A stretch of 64,000 nt of DNA from Diphasiastrum complanatum (lineage: Eukaryota; Streptophyta; Lycopodiopsida; Lycopodiales; Lycopodiaceae). The position numbers and the translations under genes were made by a program. Of this stretch, positions 49,552-62,369 are shown piece by piece; within the stretch, counting starts at the first letter, position 1, and each line of letters starts with the position of its first letter. Location of the stretch: assembly GCA_029204225.1 (NCBI GenBank), contig MU832224.1:17540-81539 (forward strand). Direction: 5' to 3'. Under the pieces are notes generated by a model. The model worked only from the letters and a program-made list of their open reading frames with translations, searched no databases and had not been told where the DNA came from.

Positions 49552-50480
49552 TTTTTTTTAAAAAATCTAATCTGATTGTTGAACAGAGAAAGCTATTCAG
49601 ATCACCACTCTTAAGATCCATCTGGATTTAAGAAATTAGAAAACACAACAAAAATTGGCCAAATCTGCCACATCTTGGTCAAAAGGAGGCAAAAATTGTC
49701 ATCAGAGCTGATACTTTTTACCCTATTTCAAAAAATATTCGTCGAGTTCCAGGAATCTTCGGTTTTGATCACATAGCCTTCAATTTGAAGAGCGAACATT
49801 CTTTCCTAGCAGATTTCCAGAAACATAAAAAAAACCATCAAAAAACACCAAAAAACACCCAAAACCCTAAAAAATACAAAAAAAAAAAAGAACATTCATC
49901 TGATTCATTGTGCATAGGTGTGATTCAGATCTATCTACTGCCAGGTTGATGAACGTTAATTCTAAAACTAGAAGGTCAAACATGAATTTTGTCAGATTTT
50001 AAAAAAAATCTCTACTTTTACCCTCGCCAAACTACAAAATTATACTTTTGTGAATAAGAAACCTTCGTCAGTTCTACCCTAGCTTTATTTGAGTCAGATT
50101 CACGATCTAAAAGTTCGACGAAGGTTAGTTTTATTAAATTTGTTAGAAAATAACCTGATCAAAGATTTTTTTTTAACCAAAATAACACTAAAAAAACTTC
50201 GTCGAGTGAACCTTTGTCCAAAAAATATTTGCTAGTACTGTTTTTAGATTTAGATTTTCCAGATCAAGCCTCTGTCAAATTTTGGAATAATTTTGTTACA
50301 ATTTGATTCTGATTCTATTTATTATTCTTAGACGTGTCGATCGCTTGATCATAGATTTTTTTTCAAAAATAAAAAATTTGACTATTGTCAAGTAAAGAAA
50401 TTTTGCAGATCTGAACTAAGATAAATTATGATTGAAAATCTAGATCCAATCTCATTGTTTGATTGATTTAATTTGCAAAA
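49552..50480 (+). other. A-rich leader-like region before gypsy gag H
   Basis: No coding frame. Variants of TTCGTCGAG or its reverse complement recur (about 49738, 50065, 50112, 50198). It is presumably LTR/leader sequence of the gypsy element to its right, but no PBS or LTR boundary could be fixed. Confidence 0.4.
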
Positions 50481-52640
50481 ATGGCCCCTCCTGGAGCTAC
50501 TCCTCAAGAAGTCAATCCAATGATTGTTATAAGATCACCTCGATTGGATCTACCCAAGTACAATAGATAATCTGATCCAGTTAGATTTCTCCAAATCTAT
50601 GCAGAATCTTGTGAAGTCTATGGCGAAGTTTTTTCCTCAAGATAAACTTCAGCTATTTCCAATGGCCTTAACGGGTGCATCACAAGATTGGTATTATAAT
50701 TAAGATGAAACTGAGCGTATAGATTGGAAAACTATCAAACGAGCACTTATCACGCAGTTCAAACCTCAGAAGTTTATGGAAGACCCTTTTTACTTTTGAG
50801 TAAAATCAAAATGGAAAAGCGGAAAATTGTACGAGACTACATAGAACGAGTTAAACGCCATGATTATGTGGTTTCTGGCAGGTCTTCCTAAAAGGATCAG
50901 ATGCGAGCTGAAATGCGACAATGAGTATGCAACTTTGCAAAATGCTATGGAGGATGAAGATTCATATGATGAGCCAAATATTGGTATGTTGTCTTATACA
51001 ACAGGGCAGACCACTATGACATCCACCACTATTACATCAATGAATATCAACGCTACTGTAGAGATGATGCTCAATGAGTTCGAGAAATTTGGAAAGAATC
51101 AGCAGATACAGATGGAAAAGTTGCAGTCATAATTTGATGCAAAGATCAGTGCCTTGGAATATTTCCATGGAAAAGTGAACAAGGAACCTGAGAAGTTTGC
51201 TAAAACTTTTTCTACCAGGGAAAATGTCTGGTGTTCCATTTGTATGGGCAATCACACAATGAACGAATGTCCACAATCGAAAAAATGAATGGCACTCAGT
51301 GTATGCCATATGTGCAATTCACTTGATCATGAGACTGCTTATTGCCATCTTAATCATCGAATTATCCAACAATGATATGCCCAGATGGGATATTGGGAAC
51401 CCCATTACGGAGAGGATCCTACAGTCAAAAACCTTATCAATCTGCCCTTGCATATCCGACCTACTAATTCTATACCATTAACTGGTATACCAACAACATC
51501 TGGAGTCTATCCAAATTTCCATGCAGAAAAGAGGAGATACCAGGATATGAGACAATGGATTAAACATTTGCAAGAAGAAGAGGAGCTTGAAGTCGCTAAA
51601 GCTGCAGCCGAAATCCATTCTTCACCTGTGCAATAGCCAAATAATCCACAAACAGATATGAATACTCAGTTGTCTCATCATGAAGAACCCTTCAAGAAGA
51701 CTGAACCGGAAGCACCACAAACATAGTTACTCATGAACATTCTATCTAGTAAGATGAATATTACATTAGGAGAATTTCTGAAGCTGGTGCCGAAAGCAAA
51801 AGAAGTATTAGCACAGAAGTTAATTCAAACTGAACCAGAAGCCCATGAATAACCACTTTTCTGTGCTGGATTTGAAGAATCTAATAAGGTACTCCATGTC
51901 GGAGCAGCCTGGGAAAGTGAACAAAAAAATATCACTCTGCTAATACAACATAAGCAATTTTCTAAAGAAGCAACCATGATAGATGAAGGTTCGAGAGTTA
52001 ACTTGATTTCAACAAAGTTACGTGCAAAGTGGGGGCCTTACAAAGATTAAGCTTGCGACTTTTGCCATTAAGCTAGCTAATCAAACGACGGTTTGTCCAT
52101 GAGGAATGGTTGAATACATACCTTTCAGAATTGCTGGAGTTCAGTTTGTCATTACTTTTGTAGTAACGGATTTACCTGACGCACTGAATGTCTACCGATT
52201 ATAATAGGAGTCTGATTGAATAATGCTTAACTATTGGACTAAAAGTTTTAGTATAGTTGACATTTTGTATCTACAAAAATCCTCTCGTGATAAGTCAAGT
52301 TTTTTTTCGATCAATGCTTTTGAATATCCATTTGCAATCAACTACATTTATGCTAGCAAACAATTCAACGATAGTCCAAGTCTGGTTTTTGGTGATAGAT
52401 GAATACTCTCTATCCATAGCTATCCTCCATATATCGTATCAGGCTAACTAAGTGCTTTTTCGATAGTAGTCGGTTCTCGAATGAAATAAGCCACAGATCC
52501 TTCTATATACCTTATAGGTGGTCTGCGCTCTCTTGACGATCTTTGGGAGATAAGTGAGGTTCATCATTTTGTTGCTACTGAGCTACAACTTTTCCTTCTA
52601 ATTCGCTATTGACAAGTTGCTCATCTGGTCTAGATGAGTT
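50481..52640 (+). mobile_element. Ty3/gypsy element H: gag, zinc knuckles, protease (degraded)
   Basis: ATG at 50481 opens MAPPGATPQEVNPM, then RLDLPKYN and FLQIYAESCEVYGE, the gag core also seen at 24200. After frameshifts comes a frame (50860-51132) with MWFLAGLPKRIRCEL. Then two zinc knuckles follow, CSICMGNHTMNECP and CHMCNSLDHETAYC. A retropepsin-like region lies near 51860-52160 (FCAGFEESNKVLHVGAAW, then MIDEGSRVNLIS, where an active-site Asp-Ser/Thr-Gly is replaced by Asp-Glu-Gly). Linker sequence continues to about 52640. No RT is present. Confidence 0.8.
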
Positions 52641-52739
52641 GTGAAAAGATCATATCCAAATGACTTAATCATGCCCTTTGATCTTATTTGAAGAGCACAT
52701 ATAGCTTCATTACCAATGTAGAAATCATGCATCAACTAC

Positions 52740-53284
52740 ACATAGAAGATGAAAACTCAATAAGAACTTGTCATAAACACTTAAATATGATATTCTATTG
52801 TCTCTTTCCATACAACAACTATACAATATTAGTACTCACACATGTGCATTCATATACATAAGATAAATAACATTATACACACAAGATCTCACTATATCAC
52901 CACCAAAATGCAAGAGTTGATGTAGAAACCAAAAGAGATATCTTCCATAAGAACGAACAAGAGAGATGAATTACTCCATGCTTGTATGCCTATTTATAAG
53001 AGCCTATTGACCATTTATATCATCTTGCCCAAGTTTATCAACTTTTTAAGTTTCTAGGTACTTGCCAAAAACCTAGATCTAACATGCCTAGATTCAATGT
53101 ATGTGATTGAACCAATAACAAGAGAATAATATGCAAGCTTATCAACTTCCCTAGTTGCCAAAAATAGTAAATCCACTATTTTTAGGCCTTATTAACTTTA
53201 TAAAGTCTATCTCTTAGTTGAAAATGCATATTGGCCTCAAAATTGTCAAATAACCTCAACTTAACTAGGTGACATTTTTCACAC
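52740..53284 (-). mobile_element. Probable 3' LTR of copia element E
   Basis: On the minus strand the sequence after the RNase H end begins TGTGAAAAATGTCACC. About 290 bases on it has a good TATA box, CTTATAAATAGG. The outer boundary is not determined. Confidence 0.4.
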
Positions 53285-55195
53285 TCACTCTTCAACTAGT
53301 TTTAGCATAGATTTAGATAGTACTCCAAGTTGAGTTCTATGCTTCATAAAAAAGTCCTTTCCTAATGCTTTGATGAAGATATCAACCACACACTCCCTTA
53401 ATGAGGCATGTATCATCCACGTAAAGTGTTAAGCTTACCATACCAACTCCTTGGTGCTTGCTTTTCGTCTGATTTGTTGTCAAGAGGTCGACAATGGACA
53501 TGCCTGAGCCAGAAGCTCGGATTGTCATGTCAATGGCAGGTGATGAAGGTTCTCCTGGAGCAATATCTATGTCTTTGATGTCGACGAACTGATCCTCGAT
53601 AAAGACTGTATCCCGGCTATACAAGATTTGCTGGGTATCAGGATCATATAGCTTGTATGTATTATCAGATGAAGTATATCCAATCAACATGGTCTTGAGA
53701 CCTTGGAAGTCAAATTTCTTCCTCGTATCTTTTGGGATTTGTGCATAGGCAATGCATCCGAACACTCTTAGATTATTCACAGAAGGCTTAGAGCCTGTCC
53801 ACACCTCATGGGTTGCCTGAGAGGGCCTTGGTTGAACATTTGTTATGGACATAAGCTACAGTGGAGACAGCTTCGGCCCAGAATCTCTTGGGCGGCAATG
53901 CATGCGCTAGCATACATTTGGCTGATTCAACCAAGATACGGTTCTTCCTCTCGGCTAAGCCATTAGAGTAGGACTGTAAGGAGTGATGAATTGCTGCTCA
54001 ATGTATTGGCTTTGGCAGTACTCCTTAAACTCGGTAGAGATATATTCTCCACCATTGTCTGACCTTAGGGCCTTGATTGTCCTTCCAGTCTCCTTTTTTG
54101 CATGCTCATTGAAGGACTTGAAGCAGTTGAAAACTTCTGATTTCTTCTTTATAAAGTACACCATAGTCCTTCTGGAAAATTCATCAATAAAAGTTATAAA
54201 ATACTCTGCATCTTTCAGCGAAGGATTTTTCATCGGGCCACAAATGTCTGAATGTACAATGTCTAACAATCCTCTAGCAATATGCTGATGGCTTGGTTTA
54301 AATGGTTTTCTAGTCTGTTTACCAACTACACAGTCTTGACAGACAGGTATCTTGACTTTATCACGAGGATAGTCGAGATCAAGAACAATAGATTGTCTAG
54401 ACATTTGTTGTATAGTAGCATGATTCAAGTAACCAAGTCTATAATGCCAAAGAAAACTTTTATTTGCAAGGCAGAAAAGCACTGACTTAATTCTGAAATA
54501 TAGGAACCAAGAACTGTCGCTGGATTCTCCTTGATGGCTGGTCATGAAGGCATCATGATCCGCTTCTTGAATGGGTTGTGGAGCTTTAGTAGTTGCATTT
54601 GCCACTTGATTCGACTGCCCCTTGCTATTGTTCTTTGCTTGTAGTATCTGACAGTCTTGAATTTCGTGGTTGTTTTGCTTGTAGTATCTGCAAAACTTCT
54701 TCTTCGCCTACAGATTTGACTATTCTTTGTGATGTGCTAGTTTTTGGTATGGCTTTGATTGCTTCAGGCCTTTCTTCTTCTTCTGCTTAGTCGTGCTCTT
54801 GTTGGTGTATAAAGCGTGAAAATTAGCTGAGAAACTTGAGGCTTCGTTCCTCCGTGTGTCTTCCTACAACAACATAGTAATGACTCTTGAAAGAGTCAGT
54901 TCTGGATGTGTCGTGATGATCATCACCCAGCTGTCGTACGAGCTTGGCAAGCTTGTAAGCAGTTGCATCACTGCGTCTTGATCGTCTATGACAGATCCGA
55001 CAGGGGCCATTTGCCTTAGCAGGTTCTTGAATTGATTAATGTGATTCTACAGGGAATCACCATTCGCCATCTTGAGGGAGTAAAATTTCTTCCTGAGATA
55101 TAGCTTGGAAGCTATATCTCACACTTCATATAGTGTGCACAAGATGTCCTGACTTCTTTCGATGTCTGGGCCTCGGATACATGGCCGATCTAACA
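53285..55195 (-). mobile_element. Copia element E: gag, integrase, collapsed RT/RNase H
   Basis: Gag (about 55150-54640) has a UBN2-type domain (KKFYSLKMANGDSL, DDQDAVMQLLTSLPSSYD, LTLSRVITMLL) and a knuckle decayed to CRYYKQNNHEIQDC. Frame 54605-53955 carries the integrase zinc finger (WHYRLGYLNH, CQDCVVGKQT), first Asp (DIVHSDICGPM) and second Asp (LRSDNGGEYIS). Frame 53852-53382 starts after the Glu region (VFGCIAYAQIPKDTRKKFD). It then jumps to TLYVDDTCLI from RT, and the strand continues into the very end of RNase H (DIFIKALGKDFF, QLGVLSKSML). Most of RT and RNase H is deleted. Confidence 0.9.
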
Positions 55196-55986
55196 TTAAG
55201 CAACAAAAAACATCAGAATGATAATTTGTTGTGAACAACTAGACAAATTATTAGTCGTGAATGATTCGTGAAGAGCTAGACTGAGCTCGACTGATAATCA
55301 GTCGCAAATTAGTCACGAAAGGCAAGACTAAATATTAGTTGCGAACAACTAGACTAATAATGATTCGCTAAGAACAGATTACCAGATTGAGCAATAAGAG
55401 AGTCAGACAGAATGTAGAAAAGCATAGCAATATTGACACAAATCTGAACGTAGAACAAAACAGAGATGTTATCAGATTAAGCATAGCAAAATATACATGT
55501 CAATAATGTTGTGGAGCACAAGACAATAGCAGACGAAACCGCATGCTCTACAAAGCTAATCCAGTTTGTAAAAGGAATGAACCTATTACTGACAATACAA
55601 AGAATCAATGCACGAGGGCATCTACTTCATCTATCTATAATAAGCTTCTGATGCTATTATTTTCACACACGTTGTTATCTCACATCTCTTAGAATACGCA
55701 AATGGTATTCAATATATATACACAATTTTACAGGTGTGCAGATGAAGAAGGTACAAAGTGGATGTGTTGTCTGTGGGAGATCGTGGCTGGCTGATGTCAT
55801 TGTCAAATCTGTTAGCACAGTTGCATGGGATGAATGTGAGAAGGTCGCGACGCCAGTCTTTGCTGAAATGAACATTGGTGAAGACGAAAAATGCGAGACT
55901 CTGACAAATGCCTTAAGAATTGTTTTACAGGGTGCTTTTGCTTTTCTATAGGGGCACCTTCGGCATTTTGTAAGGTAGTGTTGTCT
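55196..55986. other. Leader/LTR-like sequence beyond copia E
   Basis: 55200-55370 has a degenerate repeat around GAACAACTAGAC and TTAGTCGTGAA. 55885-55965 has GAAAAATGCGAGACT and GGGGCACCTTCGGC, the motif pair also seen in the LTRs near 9100 and 58940. No gene. Confidence 0.45.
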
Positions 55987-56130
55987 TTTTTGCCTGTCAC
56001 AAATCACTTGTAAAAACACAGTGTCGCCTTTTTTGCCTGTGAAAATTTACTTGTATTTATGCAGACAATCGTGTTTTTCGCCTGTCTTATTTTACATGTA
56101 AATATGCAGACTGTGTGACAACATGAGTAA
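55987..56130. repeat. Three degenerate ~48-bp tandem units
   Basis: Each unit has TTTTTGCCTGT or TTTTTCGCCTGT, then ACTTGTA/ACATGTA, then ATGCAGAC or ACACAGTGTCG. Similar units recur at 60655-60960. Confidence 0.7.
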
Positions 56131-56216
56131 AAATGCAACATGAATGGAAGCAGATTAAAATAGGATTTAGGAGAGTAAAGGAGATAAATCCAATAAAGAA
56201 AGGACAGGAACATTAT

Positions 56217-56262
56217 TTATGTGGTTTGAAAGAGGTGCTTTATGGCCTAAAGCAAGCTCCAT
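56217..56262 (+). mobile_element. Copia RT scrap
   Basis: Encodes LKEVLYGLKQAPCVW, the conserved copia RT motif. No flanking RT is recognisable. Confidence 0.7.
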
Positions 56263-57091
56263 GTGTGTGGTAGCAAGAAACTAGAAGGAAAATGAAGAGC
56301 AACGATGTAAAAAGCGCTAAATTGAGATATATGGCTCAAGAACAAGAAAATGCACAACCTTGAGCCAAAGGAGATTCAACTTGAAACTTGGAAAAGTGGG
56401 GTGACGGAAAGTGAACGTATGTTCCTTCACACCCCCTCTCCTCCAAGCTCCTCCCTCTTTTTTATGCAAAAAGGACAAGTGGGGCCCAATAAAGACCCCA
56501 TTTGTCCCTTCTAGATCTTTGGTTCGATGTGGAGCCCCAAGGGCTACAACATGGCATAAAAATTCCACTTTTTTTTTTTTATGAAATATAGGTTTGGCCC
56601 CACTCACCTCCACTCCCTCCTATGTACCTCACTCCCATTCCAAGCTTTTGGAATTCATTGGTACAGGGAGGAGGAGTGAGAGGAGATGGTGCGACTTGTC
56701 AAAGTTCCAAGGATTGTCATTTGTTTTACTTTTCATGTTAGAATAAGATTTTGAGGCCAACTCTTAGCTAAAGAATTGCTTAGACCACAAATATTTAAAT
56801 CACTGTTTTGAAGAAACTTATGCAAGACTCCAGTTTAAAAGGAAAATTTACAAGAGTTCCCTTTTCCTTCCAAACCATCAAATAAGCTTTAAACTTTATA
56901 GATTTAAAGGTTTAAATGAGGAAGACCATTGCTGAAAAAGTTAAAAAGCTTTCACTAACCAATTCAAGAGTCTCCTTGATGCAAAGGTTATGGTAACAAT
57001 CAAGCACATTCCCAATAAGAGCATTAAAAACCGCAAAAGCTACAAAGAAACGTGTGCACCTAACAAAGGAATCCATGGCTCTAACATTAAA

Positions 57092-57531
57092 TGTTAGAAC
57101 TCCCTTAGATCTCCAATTGTCTTGAAGGTTGACGCACACCCCATACCAGTGACGACGCGCCGTATCCACCCATCTGCAAGGTCACTGCCAACCCACCCCG
57201 ATGCAGTGGAGTTACCGACGATAATTGGTGTCCCATACCACCAGCCATCGCCCTCAGCACTCCCTATCATACATCTCATGGCTTGGAGATACATCCTGGC
57301 TACTAAATGTGCTCTCCATCCACCAACTCCCGTATAGACTGAGTGAATGGAAGAAGGGAAACCCCACCACTATATAGGCATAGCGTAGTGGGTCCCATCA
57401 AACACGGTCCCATCGGCGACATGTGACCACATAAAATGGTGATGCATGGCACTAAAACAACTCGATAACGATAGACTTGCATCTTGCCCGCCTTTGCGAG
57501 GCTGTCACTGAAGGGCATACCATTATGGTAT
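57092..57531 (-). mobile_element. Gypsy LTR (3' LTR of the element at 57965)
   Basis: On the minus strand it begins TGTTATATACCATAATGG and ends near CTAACA at 57092-57097. It shares the order of motifs and the TATATAG box with the LTR at 31038-31961. It lies on the 3' side of a same-strand gypsy pol fragment, but 430 bp of unassigned sequence separates them. Confidence 0.6.
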
Positions 57532-57964
57532 ATAACATAGGACCTAAAACTTTTTTGGTCAGACCTTAAATTTGACTTGTGAGACTTTCAATTTCAATTT
57601 AAGACTTTTGTTAAGCTCCATTAAGGTGCTAAAAGGGCTTTTTTTTTTTTTTTTTTCTTTTTGGCAAAAAGACAATATTGGGAGACTCCGTGCTTGGAGA
57701 AGTCGGTAAAAAATCAGACAACAATTACAAAATTTTAGAATTTATAATAACAAGCATTCTAATGGAAAATGAGCTATGAGACATCGTCACTATGGAACCT
57801 GTAGAATTACAAGCTAAGATCCACTAGTTATGCTAGAAAGCATGACTTAGGCTAGAAAGCATGAAAGAGAGAATATTTAATGAGGCTAAAGAAGAGCAAT
57901 CATCATCAACTACATAAAAGACTACAATGTTGCCCTATATATACCCTACCAATAGACCCCAAAG

Positions 57965-58924
57965 TTAGGAATTAAAAAATAGAGGGAGGCAAAAGATTTG
58001 GAGGGAAAATAGTGCACCTCCCCAATAGGAGGATCCCCACTCCCAATCAATATGACCAAGTCCTAAAAATGTGACCAAATGGGGCCCGATGTAAACGATC
58101 ATCAACAATATTATAAACCTGGAACTTCTGAGATGAAGGAAGTGGACAAGAACGATAAACATCACAAAATTCAAGACAAGACAAATATGCAGCCGATAAA
58201 TCATCAAACCAAGAAAGAACAGAAGCAACAAGACTATGTAACAAAGCAGGAAGACGAGATATAGCATCAACTGTCGTGTTTGACTTTCCTAGATGATACA
58301 AAATGTCAAAATGGAAAGATTGTAAAAACTATAACCAATGATCACTAAGATCACATTGAGAGAAGAGATAACGAAGAGACATATGATCAGTAATAATATC
58401 AAAAGGAACATGACACAAATAATGGCGCCACTTCTTAAAAGCATGGATAACAACAAGTAACTCTTTCTCATGAACAGAGTAACGTTTCTCATAAGAGCGC
58501 AAACGACGAGAATCATAAGGAATGAAACACTCTTACTGACTAAGAAGAGCGCCTAGACCAATAGAACTAGCATCAGGCTCAACAATAAACCTCTGATCAA
58601 ATTGTGGCAAACACATAATGGTGGCAGAAATGATGACACGACATAAAGCATCAAAAGTAGTTTGATGCTCAAGAGTCCAAACAAACATATGAGACTTTTT
58701 CAACAAAGAATGAAGCGAGGCAGCCACAATGGCGAAATATTTATCATGACGACGAAGATGAGTAGCCATACCTAAAAACATACGAACATAATGAACATCG
58801 GTTGGAACATGCCAATCCTCAATAGCCTAAACTCTTTGAGGATCAAGACGAATATGACCATCACAAACATTGAAAGCCAAAAACTCAATCTCAGTAACAA
58901 CAAAGGAGCATTTTAACAATTTAT
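57965..58924 (-). mobile_element. Ty3/gypsy RT end and RNase H fragment
   Basis: The minus-strand frame reads NKLLKCSFVVTEIEFLAFNV, then DPQRV and MFLGMATHLRRHDKYFAIVA, SLLKKSHMFVWTLEHQTTFD. RNase H follows (IVEPDASSIGLGALLSQ, YEKRYSVHEKELLVVIHAF, ITDHMSLRYLFSQ), then LYHLGKSNTTVDAISRLP. These hold the RNase H Asp, Glu and Asp residues. The 5' side is cut exactly where the LTR at 58925 begins. The integrase was not recognised. Confidence 0.9.
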
Positions 58925-59756
58925 TGTCTTTTTGAGGGCACCTTCGGCTTCTTGCAAAAAATGTGAAGAGAGAGAAAAATCTTGAAGGTCGTCTAAAATA
59001 AACGAGGAACGTTCCAGCGACGCCCTCGTCCGCGTCAACGATGCTGAATTATTGACCATAAATATTGTGTACAGTTGTCACAGAAGCCATATACTTCCAA
59101 GTACAATGGCTTTCCTAATTAGGTGACAAGCATTCAATGTAATTAATACACAGATGAAGTCTATAAATAGATCATCCAAGCACATATTACGTGTTGCTTC
59201 GTCCATGAGACATATTTTTGAGCCTCCCAATTACGCCGTCATTTTTTGTTGTAATTACTATTTGTATTGTGCTTCAGTGTAATATAGCAGCAGCTTGCTT
59301 TTATCTATGTACAATGTAGATGAATGCATGTTGTGATTGAATGCACTTTCATTGCTGTTTGATCGCGCTTGTTTACTCACTCTGATCAGAACACATACAT
59401 CTAAGACTCTTCAGTTTCTGATCAGACGATGACCGTCTTTGATGTCTGAGGAACTCGCGATATCATACTACTCTTCCAATTATTTCAGAACTATACTTCA
59501 CATTGAATCTGATTTCAGTAGCATCACACACAAACCATCTATAATCTCTTTGGTGGATTGTACTCTTATTTTAGAGTATGAATTAATTTTTAAGATCCTG
59601 TTGGGCAATTAGAACACTTGAAGTTGTGATTACATTTAGCATAAGCTGTCTATTAGACTGTTTTTGCACCTAGCAGCCGATTAGAACGAGAGAGCTATTA
59701 TGAAATATTCTTGCTCTCTTCTCCATTCGCGTTCTTCTATCTCCCTTGCCCAATCA
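58925..59756 (+). mobile_element. LTR (same family as 46649-47486), solo or truncated
   Basis: Starts TGTCTTTTTGAGGGCACC, has TATA box CTATAAATAG at 59161, and ends TTGCCCAATCA. No PBS follows and no polypurine tract precedes. It is wedged between a gypsy fragment and a copia RT fragment, both on the opposite strand. The flanking five bases do not match, so it is not a clean solo LTR. Confidence 0.75.
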
Positions 59757-60380
59757 ATGTAACTGCTTTGAAGCTTGAATGTACCTCAAAACTCTTTGCA
59801 GAGCTTTCCAATGCTGTAAGCCTGGATTGGACAGGTATTGAGACAATGTGCTTACTGTATATGCTAGATCAGGTCGTGTGTAGACCATAGAATACATTAT
59901 AGATCCTATTACGGACTGATAAGGATACCTGCACATTTCTTGCTGATCTGCTTGAGTTATGGGACACATGTCTTTGGACAACTTAGATCTTGGATCCATA
60001 GGTGTGTCTATGGGCTTGCAGTCCTCCATGCCATATTTGCGAAGTACATTGTTTAGATAGGACTCTTGGCTTATAGTAATCCTTCTGCCTACAGGATCTC
60101 TGTGAATCTCCATACCGAGTAGGTAATGGACTAGGCCTAAATCAGTCATCTCAAATTCTGATGAAAGTAGAGATTTGGTTTCCTGTAATAACTGATTTGA
60201 ATTGCTGATAATTAAGGAATCATCAACATATAATGCTATTATAACATAGCTTGACCCTTTCATTTGAGATATACATTAGATTCTGCGGAGCAAGAAGTGA
60301 AGTCATGCTGCAATAAGAAGTGATTTATTCTATCATACCAGGCCTTGGGAGCTTGCTTAAGACCATATAATGCCTTATGC

Positions 60381-60387
<7 letters not shown>
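59757..60387 (-). mobile_element. Copia RT C-terminal fragment (element F)
   Basis: Reads HKALYGLKQAPKAWYDRINH near 60385, then, in the frame 60263-59754, ALYVDDSLIISNSNQL with intact YVDD. It continues with MTDLGLVHYLLGMEIHRDP, DCKPIDTPMDP, and TRPDLAYTVSTLSQYLSNPG to RYIQASKQLH. It is cut by a TC microsatellite on one side and by an LTR end on the other. Confidence 0.93.

Positions 60388-60412
<25 letters not shown>
60384..60412. repeat. (TC)n microsatellite at RT truncation
   Basis: About 14 TC units directly at the 5' break of the copia RT fragment. Confidence 0.93.
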
Positions 60413-60413
<1 letters not shown>

Positions 60414-60639
60414 ATCACTAACTCTGAAGAGTCAGCTACTGAAAGACCCGTTCTGGTCGTTTAATCTCTGTCAGATCATCCTATGATATATGATGACTTA
60501 TAATATCTTCAATCGCTCATTTACATTTATAGCAACTGGAAGATCTTGCATTATTCTAGCTTTACATTTATAAGATCGCTTAACAACTGATTAATTGACT
60601 AATTAGAACAGTTGTTATTGGAGCGTAAAGACGTTGAGG

Positions 60640-60990
60640 AATCCTGTGCATTTCTGTAGAGTGTCGAATTTTTTGCCTGTGTAGAAATCCGTGTAAAATT
60701 GTAGTGTCGCTTTTTCCACTTGTCGTCTCTGTCAAAAAATGCGAGGAAAAATGCAGTGTCGCATTTTTCGCAAAATAGTGTCGCATTTCTGGAAGTGCCT
60801 AAATGGCCTAAAAAACCAATTTAGGATTAGTGTCGCAAAACACTTAGTTGCTCAGGATGGCCTGAAGGAAAAATGGTGACAGTGTTGGGTGTCGGGTCTT
60901 TCGCCTGTGGAAAAACCTGAGTAAAAATGCAAACTGTAGCGACAATTAGTTCAAATATGCAGATTGTTAAAAAACAGTTCATTTTCTGCA
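60640..60990. repeat. LTR-like block with GTGTCGC/AATGCGA repeats
   Basis: Repeated AGTGTCGCATTT, TTTTTGCCTGTG and AAAAATGCGAGG. It resembles 55987-56130 and the U3 repeats near 9100, and is presumably LTR remnant. Ends are not defined. Confidence 0.55.
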
Positions 60991-61118
60991 GGTATCATTT
61001 GAGAGAGTAAAATTGAGAGAAGGAAGGGTAGGAATAAGATTAAACTCCAACAAGGTTCACACTACCAATGAGTCGATTGAAATCCAACATTTGATAAGAT
61101 AAAGCATGCTAGCATACT

Positions 61119-61237
61119 TTGTCGCTCGACATAATTTTAATGGCTACAATTGTCCCTATGTGGGGTGCCCTTTGTTAGTGTGGCTCCACATAATTTTAAT
61201 GGCTACAATTGTCTCTATGTGGGTTGCCCTTTGTTGG
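61119..61237. repeat. 59-bp tandem duplication
   Basis: Two head-to-tail copies with few differences, centred on CATAATTTTAATGGCTACAA and CTATGTGGG.TGCCCTTTGTT. Confidence 0.93.
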
Positions 61238-61632
61238 TTTTGCATATCACTACATGCAGTGTGCCTTTTTCTTGTCCAATATAAGAATGAAGAAACAATA
61301 TACTAATTACATAAACAAGCCCCCTCCAAATTTATGTTTCTATTCTCAATAGGGACTTGCACATGTTGGTTTGTTGCACCTAAATTGTAGGTAGATAACT
61401 GGCACTTTGTAGAGCTGATGAGCCATTACAATCCCTTAGCTACTCACTAGCTCACCAACTAGCCAATGCTTCATTCATGGTGATGTCATTTGGTCACTTG
61501 GTAGTTTACTAGCTAGACAAATTGTCATCTATGGGTGATAGAAGGAACAAAAGAGAGTTAAAGAAACATTTGTGGTCACTTACTCACTTGTTGGGATGAA
61601 CAACGCCATTATTTCACTAGAAAAATGAAGGT

Positions 61633-61664
61633 AGAGAGAGAGAGAGAGAGGGGGGGGGGGGGGG
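61633..61664. repeat. (GA)n followed by a G run
   Basis: About nine GA units followed by about 15 consecutive G, a strong G-tract. Confidence 0.95.
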
Positions 61665-62336
61665 AAGGAGAGGTTTGGATATGTAGAGACAACTTTAAGA
61701 TATATAAAATGCATGTGCCATTAAATGCAAAATGCAAGTACCCAAATAGGTCATTGGGGTCCAAAAGTAAACGTGTCTTATGTTGGATCCAAAATGGATA
61801 AACATTAGGATAAACATCATGATGTGTGATGTTCATGTATGCCTAGCTCATATTAATGTTGACGACAAATCCTTGCATTTGTGTGGTTGGCTTGCATTAG
61901 TCGATATATTCTTATTTCGAACAAACTTTGGCTTGGATTCTTGCTTACACTTGCAGCAAGTTGTGGGCAAGCGCCCCGACCCAAGCACCACAAGGGTTTG
62001 TTGCATTGCTCAACATATGAAAAATGAGCTTTCCGTTTTTGCACGTAAGCTCGAGTTGCCACTATGTTGCGCATGATGTGGCATTCTTTCGTTGCTTCTA
62101 GTGAAACCACGAGGCAAGCAGAATTGCCTACCACCACCAATGAGCTAGCCACAAGCAAGTTATAAGAAGAAGAAAACCTTATATAGCTGTATTACACCGA
62201 CCACATGTAGCATGTAGTATCCATGATATATCAATTGTTGCCACATGAGGTAGGCAAAAAAGGGCAAGGCTAATTGACATGCCACCACTCTCACCCTCAC
62301 CCTCAAATTATAATAAAATGGAAAGATATGGCCAAA

Positions 62337-62337
<1 letters not shown>

Positions 62338-62369
<32 letters not shown>

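Larger units (their letters stand above)
60991..62337. other. Upstream intergenic region of the MUB gene
   Basis: It contains a 59-bp tandem duplication (61119-61237, copies sharing CATAATTTTAATGGCTACAA) and a (GA)n(G)n run at 61633-61664. No coding sequence was recognised. Confidence 0.5.

Noticed and set aside
56912-57169. 85-codon minus-strand frame
   Set aside because: It runs from LTR sequence into AT-rich flank with no homology.
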